Positions 43,207 through 51,456 of a stretch of DNA of 64,000 nucleotides are shown here, one piece after another. Within the stretch, counting starts at the first letter, position 1; every line of letters begins with the position of its first letter. The position numbers and the translations under genes are program-made. The notes below the pieces were generated by a model. It made no database searches, had not been told where the DNA came from, and saw only the letters and a program-made list of their open reading frames with translations. The stretch comes from Streptomyces cavernicola (GTDB lineage: Bacteria; Actinomycetota; Actinomycetes; Streptomycetales; Streptomycetaceae): NCBI RefSeq assembly GCF_029968035.1, contig NZ_JASCIQ010000002.1, forward strand, positions 186,001-250,000, read 5' to 3'.

Positions 43207-43968
43207 GTGCAGGCGGAGGACATCTCAGGGGTCCCTGACGCGACGCTCCTGACCCGCCATGTCGACGGAGACCCGGACGCCTTCGGCGAGCTCGTACGCC
43301 GCCATCGCGACCGGCTCTGGGCCGTGGCGCTGCGCACCCTCGGGGACCGGGAGGAGGCGGCCGACGCCGTGCAGGACGCGCTGGTCTCCGCCTATCGCGC
43401 CGCGCACACCTTCCGCGGGCAGTCCGCGGTCACGACCTGGCTGCACCGGATCACCGTCAACGCCTGTCTCGACCGTGCCCGCAAGGCCGCCTCCCGCAAG
43501 ACCTCACCGGTCGACGACACGGAGCGCCTGGAGCAGCTCCTCGAACCTCATGAGTCGGCCTCCGCGCCGGCCGAGCGGCACGACCTCCACCGGCAGCTCA
43601 TCGAGGCGCTCGGTACGCTCCCGCCGGACCAGCGGGCCGCGCTCGTCCTCGTCGACATGCAGGGCTACCCCGTGGCCGAGGCCGCCGCAGTGCTCGACGT
43701 CCCCACCGGCACCGTGAAGAGCCGCTGCGCCCGCGGCAGAGCCCGCCTCCTCCCGCTCCTCAGCCACCTGCGCACGGAGGGACCGGGTACGCGAGAACGG
43801 AAGCGCTCCGGTTCACCGGGCGGCCCCGAGGAAAAGAAGCAGAGTGCGGGAAGGAACCGGACGCAGAACACATCCGTCCCACCCTCAGCACCAGCGCACG
43901 ACGCAAGGACACAGGGAACCGATCCAGGCGACTCAGCAGCCGTGAAGGGCGGAGGTGGGCGAGCGTGA
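43207..43968 (+). CDS. sigM: ECF RNA polymerase sigma factor SigM
   Basis: A 253-residue ECF sigma factor. Region 2 is LVRRHRDRLWAVALRTLGDREEAADAVQDALVSAYRAAHTFRGQSAVTTWLHRITVNACLDRAR, and region 4 is LPPDQRAALVLVDMQGYPVAEAAAVLDVPTGTVKSRCARGRARL. About 70 low-complexity residues follow. Position before rsmA identifies it with S. coelicolor SigM. The GTG at 43207 has GGGGGAG just upstream. Its stop overlaps the rsmA start (GTGA), so sigma and anti-sigma are made together. Confidence 0.92.
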   Translation: MQAEDISGVPDATLLTRHVDGDPDAFGELVRRHRDRLWAVALRTLGDREEAADAVQDALVSAYRAAHTFRGQSAVTTWLHRITVNACLDRARKAASRKTSPVDDTERLEQLLEPHESASAPAERHDLHRQLIEALGTLPPDQRAALVLVDMQGYPVAEAAAVLDVPTGTVKSRCARGRARLLPLLSHLRTEGPGTRERKRSGSPGGPEEKKQSAGRNRTQNTSVPPSAPAHDARTQGTDPGDSAAVKGGGGRA

Positions 43969-45035
43969 CAGCCACGACCGGCGCGGCCGAGCACCCGGAC
44001 GTGTCAGAGCTCTCCGATCTCACCGAGGGCCTCCTCCCGCCGTCCCGTACGAGCGATGTGCGTGACCACGTCGCCGGCTGCGAGCTCTGTGCCGACGTAC
44101 TCGACTCCCTGACCGAGATCCGCGACCTGCTCGGCACGCTGCCGGGCCCGCCGCAGATGCCCGCGGATGTCGCGGGGCGGATCGACGCGGCACTGGCCGC
44201 CGAGGCTCTTCTCGACGCAACTCGCCCTGGCGGCAAGGGAGTCGACGTTGCTGCGGCGCTCGCCACCGAGTCCTCCGTACCCTCCGACGAGGCGGCGGAG
44301 TCCACGGAGTCGGCGCCCGAGCGTCATGTTTCACGTGAAACAGCGAGCGGTCCGGTCGCGACAGGTGCCGTTCCCGCCTCCTCCTCTGCCTCCGCCTCAT
44401 CCGCCGAGTCGGCCGGTGCTCCGGATCGACCGGCCGGGCGTCCGCGTGCTGCGACAGGTCCGGGTCGTCGGCCGAGTGCCCCGCGTCGGCGGCGCCGGAA
44501 CGTCGCCGGAGCGGTGCTCGGCGCCGTCGCCACGGTCGCGGCGATCGGCCTGGGCACGCTGATGCTCCAGTCCGGCAACAACAGCGCGGACTCCGGCCAG
44601 AACAGTGCCTCGGACACCGCGGGGGTGCAGACCTTCTCCGGGGGCACGCTCGACGACCAGGTCTCCTCACTGCTCGCCCAGGACAAGCGCAAGGAGAAGA
44701 GCGCGGCCCCCGACGGGTCGACGCCGTCGTTCAGCACGGAGTCCAGTCCCGAGTCGACGGACGGGGACACCCGTCGTACGCCGAAGACCAATGCGCCGAT
44801 GCGCGGCGAGGGTCCCCACGTCCCGCAGTGCATCGCCCTCGGCATCGACGAAGACGCCCCGCCGCTGGCCGCCAAGAAGGGCACGTACGACGGCAAGGCC
44901 GCGTATCTGGTCGTGCTCCCGGACAGCGCCGACAGCTCGCGCGTCACCGCGTATGTCGTCGATGCCTCCTGCGTCGAGGAGAACACCGGGGGCAAGGGCG
45001 AGGTGCTGGTCTCCCACTCGTACCCGCGGTCCTGA
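43965..45035 (+). CDS. rsmA: Anti-sigma factor RsmA (SigM antagonist)
   Basis: A 356-residue protein. The N-terminal anti-sigma domain has HVAGCELC, the Hx3Cx2C motif of the ZAS type; in S. coelicolor RsmA was reported to carry a [2Fe-2S] cluster that tunes binding to SigM. A Ser/Ala/Pro-rich linker then a membrane-like segment (VAGAVLGAVATVAAIGLGTLML) and an outer domain with two Cys (PQCIALG, DASCVEEN) follow. A perfect parS site is embedded in frame (HVSRETA). GTG at 43965 overlaps the sigM stop. Confidence 0.9.
   Translation: MTATTGAAEHPDVSELSDLTEGLLPPSRTSDVRDHVAGCELCADVLDSLTEIRDLLGTLPGPPQMPADVAGRIDAALAAEALLDATRPGGKGVDVAAALATESSVPSDEAAESTESAPERHVSRETASGPVATGAVPASSSASASSAESAGAPDRPAGRPRAATGPGRRPSAPRRRRRNVAGAVLGAVATVAAIGLGTLMLQSGNNSADSGQNSASDTAGVQTFSGGTLDDQVSSLLAQDKRKEKSAAPDGSTPSFSTESSPESTDGDTRRTPKTNAPMRGEGPHVPQCIALGIDEDAPPLAAKKGTYDGKAAYLVVLPDSADSSRVTAYVVDASCVEENTGGKGEVLVSHSYPRS
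44328..44341. other. parS site inside rsmA
   Basis: Perfect GTTTCACGTGAAAC within the rsmA coding sequence, read as part of HVSRET in the linker just after the anti-sigma domain, where sequence is probably unconstrained. Confidence 0.92.
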
Positions 45036-45121
45036 CAGCTCGTACCCTGGCCCAGCCCACCTCCGGGCCGGCCCGCGCGCCCTCTGCGTGCGCACGAACA
45101 CACCATGTGCGCGGACACGGC

Positions 45122-45148
45122 GGGAATGCTGGCCCCGTAGGATCCGTT
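45122..45148 (+). promoter_or_regulatory. SigR-type promoter for trxBA
   Basis: GGGAAT (45122-45127), an 18-bp spacer, then GTT (45146-45148) fits the SigR consensus GGAAT-N18-GTT. trxBA is a classic thiol-oxidative-stress (SigR) target in S. coelicolor. It lies 74 bases upstream of the trxB start. Confidence 0.85.
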
Positions 45149-45221
45149 GGGTGGGGTGAGAGTCCGGAAGAAGGGCTCCTCCCGAGGCATTAGGCAGTCC
45201 GCAGAGACGAGGAATCAAGCC

Positions 45222-46184
45222 GTGAGCGACGTCCGTAACGTGATCATCATCGGCTCCGGGCCCGCCGGCTACACGGCCGCGCTGTACACCGCGCGCGCCT
45301 CGCTGAAGCCGCTGGTCTTCGAGGGTGCCGTCACCGCAGGCGGTGCGTTGATGAACACCACCGAGGTGGAGAACTTCCCCGGATTCCAGGACGGCGTGAT
45401 GGGCCCCGAGCTCATGGACAACATGCGCGCCCAGGCCGAGCGCTTCGGCGCCGAGCTGATCCCGGACGACGTGGTGTCCGTCGACCTCTCCGGTGAGATC
45501 AAGACCGTCACCGACACCGCCGGCACGGTCCACCGCGCCAAGGCCGTCATCGTCACGACCGGCTCGCAGCACCGCAAGCTCGGCCTGCCGAACGAGGACG
45601 CGCTCTCCGGCCGCGGCGTCTCCTGGTGCGCCACCTGTGACGGGTTCTTCTTCAAGGACCAGGACATCGCCGTGATCGGTGGTGGCGACACCTCGATGGA
45701 GGAGGCCACCTTCCTCTCCCGCTTCGCCAAGTCCGTGACCATCGTGCACCGCCGCGACAGCCTGCGTGCGTCGAAGGCCATGCAGGACCGCGCGTTCGCC
45801 GACCCCAAGATCAAGTTCGCCTGGGACAGCGAGGTCGCCGAGATCCACGGTGACCAGAAGCTCACCGGCCTCACCCTGCGCAACACCAAGACGGGCGAGA
45901 CCTCCGAGCTGCCGGTCACCGGCCTGTTCATCGCGATCGGCCACGACCCGCGTACGGAGCTCTTCAAGGGCCAGCTGAACCTGGACGACGAGGGCTACCT
46001 CCAGGTCGAGGCCCCCTCGACGCGCACCAACCTGACCGGTGTCTTCGCGGCCGGCGACGTCGTGGACCACACCTACCGCCAGGCCATCACGGCGGCCGGC
46101 ACCGGCTGCTCGGCCGCGCTCGACGCCGAGCGTTACCTGGCCGCCCTGGCCGACAACGAGACCGCTGCCGCCGCCGCGGTCTGA
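45222..46184 (+). CDS. trxB: Thioredoxin reductase
   Basis: A 320-residue low-Mr thioredoxin reductase. The FAD loop is [17 protein letters not shown]; the redox-active disulfide is in [15 protein letters not shown]; the NADPH loop is [15 protein letters not shown], and the FAD end is [34 protein letters not shown]. It reduces TrxA with NADPH. The GTG at 45222 ([11 protein letters not shown]) has GAGGA about 9 bases upstream. trxA follows by 48 bp on the same transcript, which probably starts at the SigR-type promoter. Confidence 0.97.
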   Translation: MSDVRNVIIIGSGPAGYTAALYTARASLKPLVFEGAVTAGGALMNTTEVENFPGFQDGVMGPELMDNMRAQAERFGAELIPDDVVSVDLSGEIKTVTDTAGTVHRAKAVIVTTGSQHRKLGLPNEDALSGRGVSWCATCDGFFFKDQDIAVIGGGDTSMEEATFLSRFAKSVTIVHRRDSLRASKAMQDRAFADPKIKFAWDSEVAEIHGDQKLTGLTLRNTKTGETSELPVTGLFIAIGHDPRTELFKGQLNLDDEGYLQVEAPSTRTNLTGVFAAGDVVDHTYRQAITAAGTGCSAALDAERYLAALADNETAAAAAV

Positions 46185-46232
46185 CCCCCATCACTTCGCA
46201 ACACCCTCAGTTCAGTTAAGGAGAACAACGCC

Positions 46233-46559
46233 ATGGCCGGTGCCACGATCACCGTGACGGACGCAGACTTCGAGGAGAAGGTCCTCAAGAGCGACAAGCC
46301 CGTGCTCGTCGACTTCTGGGCCGCCTGGTGCGGCCCGTGCCGCCAGATCGCCCCCTCCCTGGAGGCGATCGCGGCCGAGCACGACGAGATCATCATCGCC
46401 AAGCTCAACATCGACGAGAACCCCGGCACGGCCGCGAAGTACGGCGTCATGTCGATCCCGACGCTGAACGTCTACAAGGGCGGCGAGGTCGCCAAGACCA
46501 TCGTCGGCGCCAAGCCGAAGGCCGCGATCGAGCGCGACCTCCAGGACTTCATCAAGTAG
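46233..46559 (+). CDS. trxA: Thioredoxin
   Basis: A 108-residue thioredoxin with the active site FWAAWCGPCRQIAP and the cis-Pro segment VMSIPTLNVYKGGEV. It starts MAGATITVTDADFEEKVL at the ATG at 46233 with AAGGAG 8 bases upstream. It is the second gene of trxBA. A parS site and a strong terminator lie directly after the stop. Confidence 0.97.
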   Translation: MAGATITVTDADFEEKVLKSDKPVLVDFWAAWCGPCRQIAPSLEAIAAEHDEIIIAKLNIDENPGTAAKYGVMSIPTLNVYKGGEVAKTIVGAKPKAAIERDLQDFIK

Positions 46560-46563
46560 TCCT

Positions 46564-46577
46564 GTTTCACGTGAAAC
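46564..46577. other. parS site
   Basis: Perfect GTTTCACGTGAAAC, 4 bases after the trxA stop and 2 bases before the trxA terminator stem. Confidence 0.92.
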
Positions 46578-46579
46578 AT

Positions 46580-46617
46580 CGAACGGGCCCAACCCTCAAG
46601 GGGGTTGGGCCCGTTCG
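46580..46617. terminator. Terminator after trxA
   Basis: CGAACGGGCCCAACCC (46580-46595) pairs with 46602-46617, a 16-bp perfect stem with a 6-nt loop, between convergent trxA and the GNAT gene at 46675. Confidence 0.92.
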
Positions 46618-46674
46618 CATGTCGCGTCTGCCCAGCGGCTCGGCCACTCACAGCCGCCGCAGCGCCTCAGCCAT

Positions 46675-47292
46675 TCACAGTGGCCGCAGCGCCGGCTCCT
46701 TCTGCACCGCCCCAAGCAGACGATCAAGCGCGAGCTCGACATCTTCCTTCCATGACAACGTCGTACGCAGCTCAAGGCGCAGCCGTGGATACGTGGGATG
46801 CGGCCGTACGGTCTTGAAGCCCACCGCAAGCAGATGGTCCGCCGGCAGCACGCACGCCGGCTCCTTCCACCGTGCGTCGCCGAAGGCCTCGATCGCCTTG
46901 AAGCCCCGGCGCAGCAGATCCTTGGCGACGGTCTGCACCAGCACGCGCCCCAGCCCTTGCCCCTGATAGCCCGGGATGATGAAGCCGGTCATCAGCTGCA
47001 CGGCGTCGGGGGAGACCGGGCTCGTCGGGAACGCCGTGGCCCGCGGCACGTAAGCGGGCGGCGCGTAGAGCACAAAGCCCACGGGGACGTCGTCCACGTA
47101 GACGACACGGCCGCACGAACCCCACTCCAGGAGCACAGCGGAGATCCAGGCCTCCTTCTCCAGCTCCGGAGTGCCTGCCTTTACCGCGTCCTGTCCGCTG
47201 ACCGGATCGAGCTCCCAGAAGACACAACTACGGCAGCGCTTCGGGAGATCCGGGAGATTGTCCAGCGTGAGCGGTACGAGCCGACGCCCCAT
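46675..47292 (-). CDS. GNAT-family acetyltransferase
   Basis: A 205-residue protein. The acetyl-CoA loop is in LMTGFIIPGYQGQGLGRVLVQTVAKDLLRRGFKAIEAFG; the N terminus MGRRLVPLTLDNLPDLPKRCRSCVFWELDP carries a Cys pair (CRSC) of unknown use. A homologue occupies the place between trxA and parB in other Streptomyces as I recall. The ATG at 47292 has GAGGAA about 10 bases upstream. Substrate unknown. Confidence 0.87.
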   Translation of the reverse strand: MGRRLVPLTLDNLPDLPKRCRSCVFWELDPVSGQDAVKAGTPELEKEAWISAVLLEWGSCGRVVYVDDVPVGFVLYAPPAYVPRATAFPTSPVSPDAVQLMTGFIIPGYQGQGLGRVLVQTVAKDLLRRGFKAIEAFGDARWKEPACVLPADHLLAVGFKTVRPHPTYPRLRLELRTTLSWKEDVELALDRLLGAVQKEPALRPL

Positions 47293-47438
47293 GAAGGCGA
47301 TTCCTCACTTTCTTGCCGCGCCACCCCACGGGCGGCTGTCAGAGCGCCCCGCTCCCTGAGCAAGCTGCCGACGAACCCGCCGACAGCCCCTAGCCCGAGG
47401 CCTGCGGTCATCAGGCCCGTCCGGCTCACCGCTCGCAT
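47181..47438 (-). CDS. Possible small membrane protein overlapping the GNAT gene start
   Basis: An 85-codon frame from the ATG at 47438 with a good ribosome site (AAGGAG, 9 bases). It begins MRAVSRTGLMTAGLGLGAVGG, a short hydrophobic start. It overlaps the next gene by 112 bases in another frame on the same strand, which is unusual. It may be real but short, or chance; only the ribosome site and the hydrophobic start support it. Confidence 0.3.
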   Translation of the reverse strand: MRAVSRTGLMTAGLGLGAVGGFVGSLLRERGALTAARGVARQESEESPSWGVGSYRSRWTISRISRSAAVVVSSGSSIRSADRTR

Positions 47439-47538
47439 CGACCCCTGCTCCTTCTGCTGAAGTGCTGCCAGGTGGTTGCGCTCTACTCGAACGCATCGTA
47501 TCCACCCAGCGATTGCATCGATACCGGTGGAAAGCAAA

Positions 47539-47579
47539 GAGCAGGCCGTGTTCCGGTACACACCGGACACGGCCTGCTC
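47539..47579 (-). terminator. Terminator after parAB
   Basis: GAGCAGGCCGTGTTCCGGT pairs with ACCGGACACGGCCTGCTC across a 4-nt loop with one bulged T. It lies 49 bases beyond the parB stop on the minus strand. Confidence 0.85.
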
Positions 47580-47627
47580 TGCACTGGCAGGTCTACGAAC
47601 GCCTCATCCGGCGTCTGCACTGCATGG

Positions 47628-48716
47628 CTACTCGTCGGCGTCGTTCGCGGGGCCCTTGTCCAGGACCGGTCCCTCGCCGGGAGCCAGAGTTCCGAGGATG
47701 CGCTCCAGGTCGTCCATCGAGGCGAACTCGACGACGATCTTGCCCTTCTTCTGCCCCAGGTCGACCTTCACCCGCGTCTCGAAACGGTCCGAGAGCCGGG
47801 AAGCCAGATCGGTGAGCGAGGGCGAGACACGACCGCCGGCACGCGGACCCTTGCTACGAGGCGCACTCTGAGGCCGCGAGCCCATCAGCGTGACGATCTC
47901 CTCGACCGCCCGCACCGAGAGCCCCTCGGCGACGATGCGGTGAGCGAGGCGGTCCTGCTCCTCCGAGTCCTCCACGGACAGCAGCGCCCGCGCATGCCCG
48001 GCGGACAGCACACCCGCCGCCACCCGCCGCTGCACGGCCGGGGAGAGCTTCAGCAGCCGCAGCGTGTTGGAGACCTGCGGACGCGAGCGCCCGATCCGGT
48101 CGGCCAACTGGTCATGCGTGCAGTTGAAGTCCTTCAGCAACTGGTCGTACGCCGCGGCCTCTTCCAGCGGGTTCAGCTGCGCGCGGTGCAGGTTCTCCAG
48201 GAGCGCGTCCAGGAGCAGCTTCTCGTCGTCCGTGGCGCGGACGATCGCGGGGATCCGCTCAAGACCGGCCTCACGGCAGGCCCGCCAGCGCCGCTCACCC
48301 ATGATGAGCTCATAGCGCGAGGGCCCCAACTGCCGTACGACGACGGGCTGGAGGAGACCCACCTCCTTGATGGAGGTGATCAGCTCGGCGAGCGCATCCT
48401 CGTCGAAGACCTCACGCGGCTGCCGCGGGTTGGGCGTGATGCTGTCGAGGGGAAGCTCCGCGAAGTGCGCCCCCGCGGGCGACTCCGGCGCAGCGGCGTC
48501 CTCGCTCGACGGCTGCTCCGTTTCACGTGAAACATTGCCCTGCGGCAGCGAAGCCACCTTGGCTGCGGCCACGCCGCGCTCAGCGGTCAGCACCGGCGCA
48601 GCACCGGAAGAGGCCGCGGCCTCACCCATCGCCGGGGGCACCGGCTTATCGCCCGTGGGCGCCGCAGGAATCAGCGCGCCGAGTCCCCGCCCCAGCCCCC
48701 TACGTCGATCGCTCAC
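47628..48716 (-). CDS. parB: Chromosome-partitioning protein ParB
   Basis: A 362-residue CTP-dependent DNA clamp that binds parS. The N terminus [17 protein letters not shown] contacts ParA. The CTPase/ParB core has [34 protein letters not shown] and the [13 protein letters not shown] box; the HTH is [25 protein letters not shown]; the C-terminal dimerisation domain ends near [10 protein letters not shown] parS site lies in the gene itself (NVSRETEQ). The GTG at 48716 overlaps the parA stop (GTGA). In Streptomyces, ParB assembles regularly spaced complexes in aerial hyphae before sporulation septation. Confidence 0.97.
   Translation of the reverse strand: MSDRRRGLGRGLGALIPAAPTGDKPVPPAMGEAAASSGAAPVLTAERGVAAAKVASLPQGNVSRETEQPSSEDAAAPESPAGAHFAELPLDSITPNPRQPREVFDEDALAELITSIKEVGLLQPVVVRQLGPSRYELIMGERRWRACREAGLERIPAIVRATDDEKLLLDALLENLHRAQLNPLEEAAAYDQLLKDFNCTHDQLADRIGRSRPQVSNTLRLLKLSPAVQRRVAAGVLSAGHARALLSVEDSEEQDRLAHRIVAEGLSVRAVEEIVTLMGSRPQSAPRSKGPRAGGRVSPSLTDLASRLSDRFETRVKVDLGQKKGKIVVEFASMDDLERILGTLAPGEGPVLDKGPANDADE
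48520..48533. other. parS site inside parB
   Basis: Perfect GTTTCACGTGAAAC in the N-terminal linker region of parB, read as NVSRET. Confidence 0.93.
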
Positions 48717-49789
48717 TGGATCCCCTCCGCCATGTTCTGCTGCCCGTTCTGCGTACGCGCGTGGGCCTGCTGTGCGTCGTACCGTACGCCCACACCGCGC
48801 AGCGCCATCTCGCGGGCAGCTTCGAGGTACGAGAGTGCGCCACTCGACCCCGGATCATAAGTGAGCACGGTCTGGCCGTAGCTCGGAGCCTCCGAGATAC
48901 GCACGGAGCGCGGGATGCTCGTCCGCAGCACCTCATCGCCGAAGTGGTTGCGCACCTCGTCCGCCACCTGGGAGGCGAGGCGGGTCCGGCCGTCGTACAT
49001 GGTGAGCAGGATCGTCGACACATGCAGATCGGGGTTGAGGTGCCCGCGCACGAGGTCGACGTTGCGCAGCAACTGGCCGAGCCCCTCCAGCGCGTAGTAC
49101 TCGCACTGGATCGGGATGAGCACCTCGGCACCGGCGACCATGGCATTGACTGTGAGCAGCCCCAGGGACGGCGGGCAGTCGATCAGGACGTAGTCCAGCG
49201 GCTGCTCGTAGGCCTGGATGGCTCGCTGCAGGCGGCTCTCCCGCGCGACCAGCGACACCAGCTCGATCTCCGCACCGGCGAGATCGATGGTGGCCGGAGC
49301 GCAGAAGAGCCCCTCGACGTCGGGGACGGGCTGGACCACATCGGAGAGCGGCGCGCTCTCCACCAACACGTCGTAGATGGAAGGGACTTCGGCGTGATGG
49401 TCGATCCCCAGCGCCGTGGAGGCGTTGCCCTGCGGGTCAAGGTCGATCACCAGAACGCGCGCACCGTGCAGCGCGAGCGAAGCGGCAAGGTTGACCGTCG
49501 TAGTCGTCTTGCCGACCCCGCCCTTCTGGTTGGCGACCACCATGACTCGGGTCTGCTCAGGCCGTGGCAGACCCTCGCCGGCGCGGCCAAGAGCATCCAC
49601 CGCCAGTTGGGCAGCACGACCAATGGGGGTGTCGTCCATCGGGGTCGGTGTTTCACGTGAAACATCCTCCCCCGCCGACTCAGTACGGGGACCGGGGACC
49701 GGATCGGTCATCGGTCCCGCGATGTTGGCGTCGGACCGCAAGGATTCACTCTCCTCGACTTCAGGCTCGGAATGAACAGAGCCTCCCAT
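48713..49789 (-). CDS. parA: Chromosome-partitioning ATPase ParA
   Basis: A 358-residue ParA/Soj ATPase. The deviant Walker [19 protein letters not shown], Walker A' [13 protein letters not shown] and Walker [13 protein letters not shown] are intact. A variable N terminus of about 90 residues contains a parS site read as DVSRETP. The start is uncertain: I use the ATG at 49789 ([14 protein letters not shown]), consistent with the S. coelicolor protein as remembered; the frame is open to an ATG at 50011, which would include another parS. It overlaps parB by 4 bases. ParA drives ParB-parS separation in spores. Confidence 0.95.
   Translation of the reverse strand: MGGSVHSEPEVEESESLRSDANIAGPMTDPVPGPRTESAGEDVSRETPTPMDDTPIGRAAQLAVDALGRAGEGLPRPEQTRVMVVANQKGGVGKTTTTVNLAASLALHGARVLVIDLDPQGNASTALGIDHHAEVPSIYDVLVESAPLSDVVQPVPDVEGLFCAPATIDLAGAEIELVSLVARESRLQRAIQAYEQPLDYVLIDCPPSLGLLTVNAMVAGAEVLIPIQCEYYALEGLGQLLRNVDLVRGHLNPDLHVSTILLTMYDGRTRLASQVADEVRNHFGDEVLRTSIPRSVRISEAPSYGQTVLTYDPGSSGALSYLEAAREMALRGVGVRYDAQQAHARTQNGQQNMAEGIQ
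49650..49663. other. parS site inside parA
   Basis: Perfect GTTTCACGTGAAAC in the N-terminal region of parA, read as VSRET. Confidence 0.93.
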
Positions 49790-50104
49790 GCCCTTGGGGT
49801 CGCGAACCAGCGAGGCCCGTTCTTCTGTGGATGAATCCGCCTCTGTGGACAACTCCGCCCCCCTTACGGGGGGTTTCCGGTCGCGCGGAGTGGCGGCAGC
49901 GCGTCCTCGGCTGATGATCCCCTGCAGCAGTGAGCGATGTTTCACGTGAAACACGATGCCAGGGCAGCGTCCGTTAAACCCGTGACACTCCGATTTGCCC
50001 GCTTTATCCATACCGGAGCGAGCACGCCCTGAAGGGCGATCAACTCGCTCACCAAGCCAGGCTGTTCAGGCTCCCGCCCGCAGAGGGCCGCTCCGCGAAA
50101 CGGC
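49790..50104. promoter_or_regulatory. parAB leader/promoter region
   Basis: 315 bp between rsmG and parA, all minus strand. It contains the parS site at 49939 and is open in the parA frame up to 50011, so part of it may be N-terminal coding. Promoters for parAB are expected here; no clear -35/-10 was assigned. Confidence 0.45.
49939..49952. other. parS site upstream of parA
   Basis: Perfect GTTTCACGTGAAAC 150 bp upstream of the chosen parA start; a position suited to ParB feedback on parAB. It is the right-most parS seen in the window, about 6.3 kb from oriC. Confidence 0.92.
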
Positions 50105-50827
50105 TCAGCGACGACGCCCGCGGGCGGCCCGCGAGGGACGGGCGGCCTTCGCGCGCTTCGCCGCGAACCGCACACCGCCGGGGCTCTCCCCGACCTCGAC
50201 CCGGACCACGGTGGACAGCGGATCGACGACGCCCTCACCGACCTGCATGACGGAGGTCTTCACCGCGCCGAGCTTGCTGAGGGCGGCCTTGGCGCCCTTG
50301 ACCTCTTCCTCTGCGGTGTCGCCCTTGAGCAACAGCATCTCCCCGTACGGACGGAGCAGCGGCACGCCCCAGGTGGCCAGGCGGTCCAGCGGCGCCACGG
50401 CACGGGCCGTCACCACGTGGACGGGCTGGAACTTGCCGAGGACCTCTTCGGCCCGCCCGCGCATGACCGTCACATGGTCGAGGTCGAGCAACTCGACGAC
50501 CTCGGTGAGGAAGTTCGTACGACGCAGCAGCGGCTCGAGGAGCGTGATCTTCAGGTCGGGTCGGACCAGGGCCAGCGGGATGCCCGGCAGACCGGCGCCC
50601 GAGCCGACATCGCAGACCGTCACACCCTCGGGCACGACCTCGGACAGCACCGCGCAGTTCAGCAGATGCCGCTCCCACAGCCGAGGCACCTCGCGCGGAC
50701 CGATCAGACCGCGCCGCACTCCTGCATCGGCCAGCAGCTCCGCGTACCGGACCGCGTCCGTGAAGCGCTCACCGAATACCTCACGGGCCTGCTCCGGCGC
50801 CGGGGGGAGTTCTGCTGCCTCCGTCAC
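50105..50827 (-). CDS. rsmG: 16S rRNA (guanine-527-N7)-methyltransferase RsmG (GidB)
   Basis: A 240-residue class I SAM methyltransferase. The SAM loop is VCDVGSGAGLPGIPLALVRPDLKITLLEP, with LLRRTNFLTEVVELLDLDHVTVMRGRAEEV and VTARAVAPLDRLATW as further family signatures. It methylates G527 of 16S rRNA; loss gives low-level streptomycin resistance and, in S. coelicolor, enhanced antibiotic production. The GTG at 50827 has AAGGA about 10 bases upstream. The C-terminal tail is very basic. It lies between jag and parA, the usual order. Confidence 0.95.
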   Translation of the reverse strand: MTEAAELPPAPEQAREVFGERFTDAVRYAELLADAGVRRGLIGPREVPRLWERHLLNCAVLSEVVPEGVTVCDVGSGAGLPGIPLALVRPDLKITLLEPLLRRTNFLTEVVELLDLDHVTVMRGRAEEVLGKFQPVHVVTARAVAPLDRLATWGVPLLRPYGEMLLLKGDTAEEEVKGAKAALSKLGAVKTSVMQVGEGVVDPLSTVVRVEVGESPGGVRFAAKRAKAARPSRAARGRRR

Positions 50828-50880
50828 GGGGACCGTCCTTCCGTACCGCACTGGGTGCTGAATATCAGGCTGACAAAGAT

Positions 50881-50909
50881 CGGCCCCGCCTGCGAAACAG
50901 ACGGGGCCG
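50881..50909 (-). terminator. Hairpin between jag and rsmG
   Basis: CGGCCCCG-C-CTG pairs with CAG-A-CGGGGCCG around a 5-nt loop (one mismatched pair). It lies 15 bases past the jag stop and before the rsmG start, so it may attenuate read-through. Confidence 0.7.
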
Positions 50910-50923
50910 GGGACTGCTCAGGA

Positions 50924-51439
50924 TCAGGCAGGGAGCACGACGACGAAGCGCTGCGGCTCCTCGCCCTCGGACTCGCTGCGCAGACCGGCGCTCTTGACCG
51001 CGTCGTGCACGACCTTGCGCTCGAACGGCGTCATCGGCTTGAGCTTGACCGGCTCGCCGCTGCTCTTGGCCTCGGCCGCGGCCTTGGCGCCCAGCTCGGA
51101 GAGCTCGGCCCGCTTCTTGGCGCGGAAGCCGGCGATGTCCAGCATCAGGCGGCTGCGGTCACCGGTCTCGCGGTGCACGGCGAGCCGAGTGAGCTCCTGC
51201 AGAGCCTCGAGCACCTCGCCGTCACGGCCGACCAGCTTCTGCAGGTCACGGCCGCCGGAGTCGCTGATGATCGAGACAGCGGCTCGGTCGGCCTCGACGT
51301 CCATGTCGATGTCGCCGTCGAGGTCGGCGATGTCCAGCAGACCCTCGAGGTAGTCCGCCGCGATCTCGCCCTCCTGCTCCAGGCGGGTCAGGGTGTCGCC
51401 GGCCTCAGCAGCAGCCGAGGGGGTGGTGCCTTCCGTCAC
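50924..51439 (-). CDS. jag: Jag/KhpB-type KH-R3H RNA-binding protein
   Basis: A 171-residue protein. An acidic N terminus, a KH domain (ISDSGGRDLQKLVGRDGEVLEALQELTRLAVHRETGDRSRLMLDIAGFRAKR-like) and an R3H domain (LKPMTPFERKVVHDAVKS...GEEPQRFVVVLP) can be seen. The family binds RNA with KhpA and affects division and envelope growth. The GTG at 51439 has GAGGAG 8 bases upstream. It is the last gene of rpmH-rnpA-yidD-yidC-jag, 17 bases after yidC. Confidence 0.92.
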   Translation of the reverse strand: MTEGTTPSAAAEAGDTLTRLEQEGEIAADYLEGLLDIADLDGDIDMDVEADRAAVSIISDSGGRDLQKLVGRDGEVLEALQELTRLAVHRETGDRSRLMLDIAGFRAKKRAELSELGAKAAAEAKSSGEPVKLKPMTPFERKVVHDAVKSAGLRSESEGEEPQRFVVVLPA

Positions 51440-51456
51440 GGGATGGGCTCCTCTTC

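Noticed and set aside
47305..47505. 66-codon minus-strand frame next to the GNAT gene
   Set aside because: Polar, Arg/Gly/Ser-rich, no motif. The overlapping frame from 47438 has a better ribosome site and is listed with low confidence instead.
49790..50011. Longer ParA start at 50011
   Set aside because: Open in frame but includes a parS read as FHVKH and lacks a ribosome site; ParA homologues remembered from Streptomyces start near 49789.
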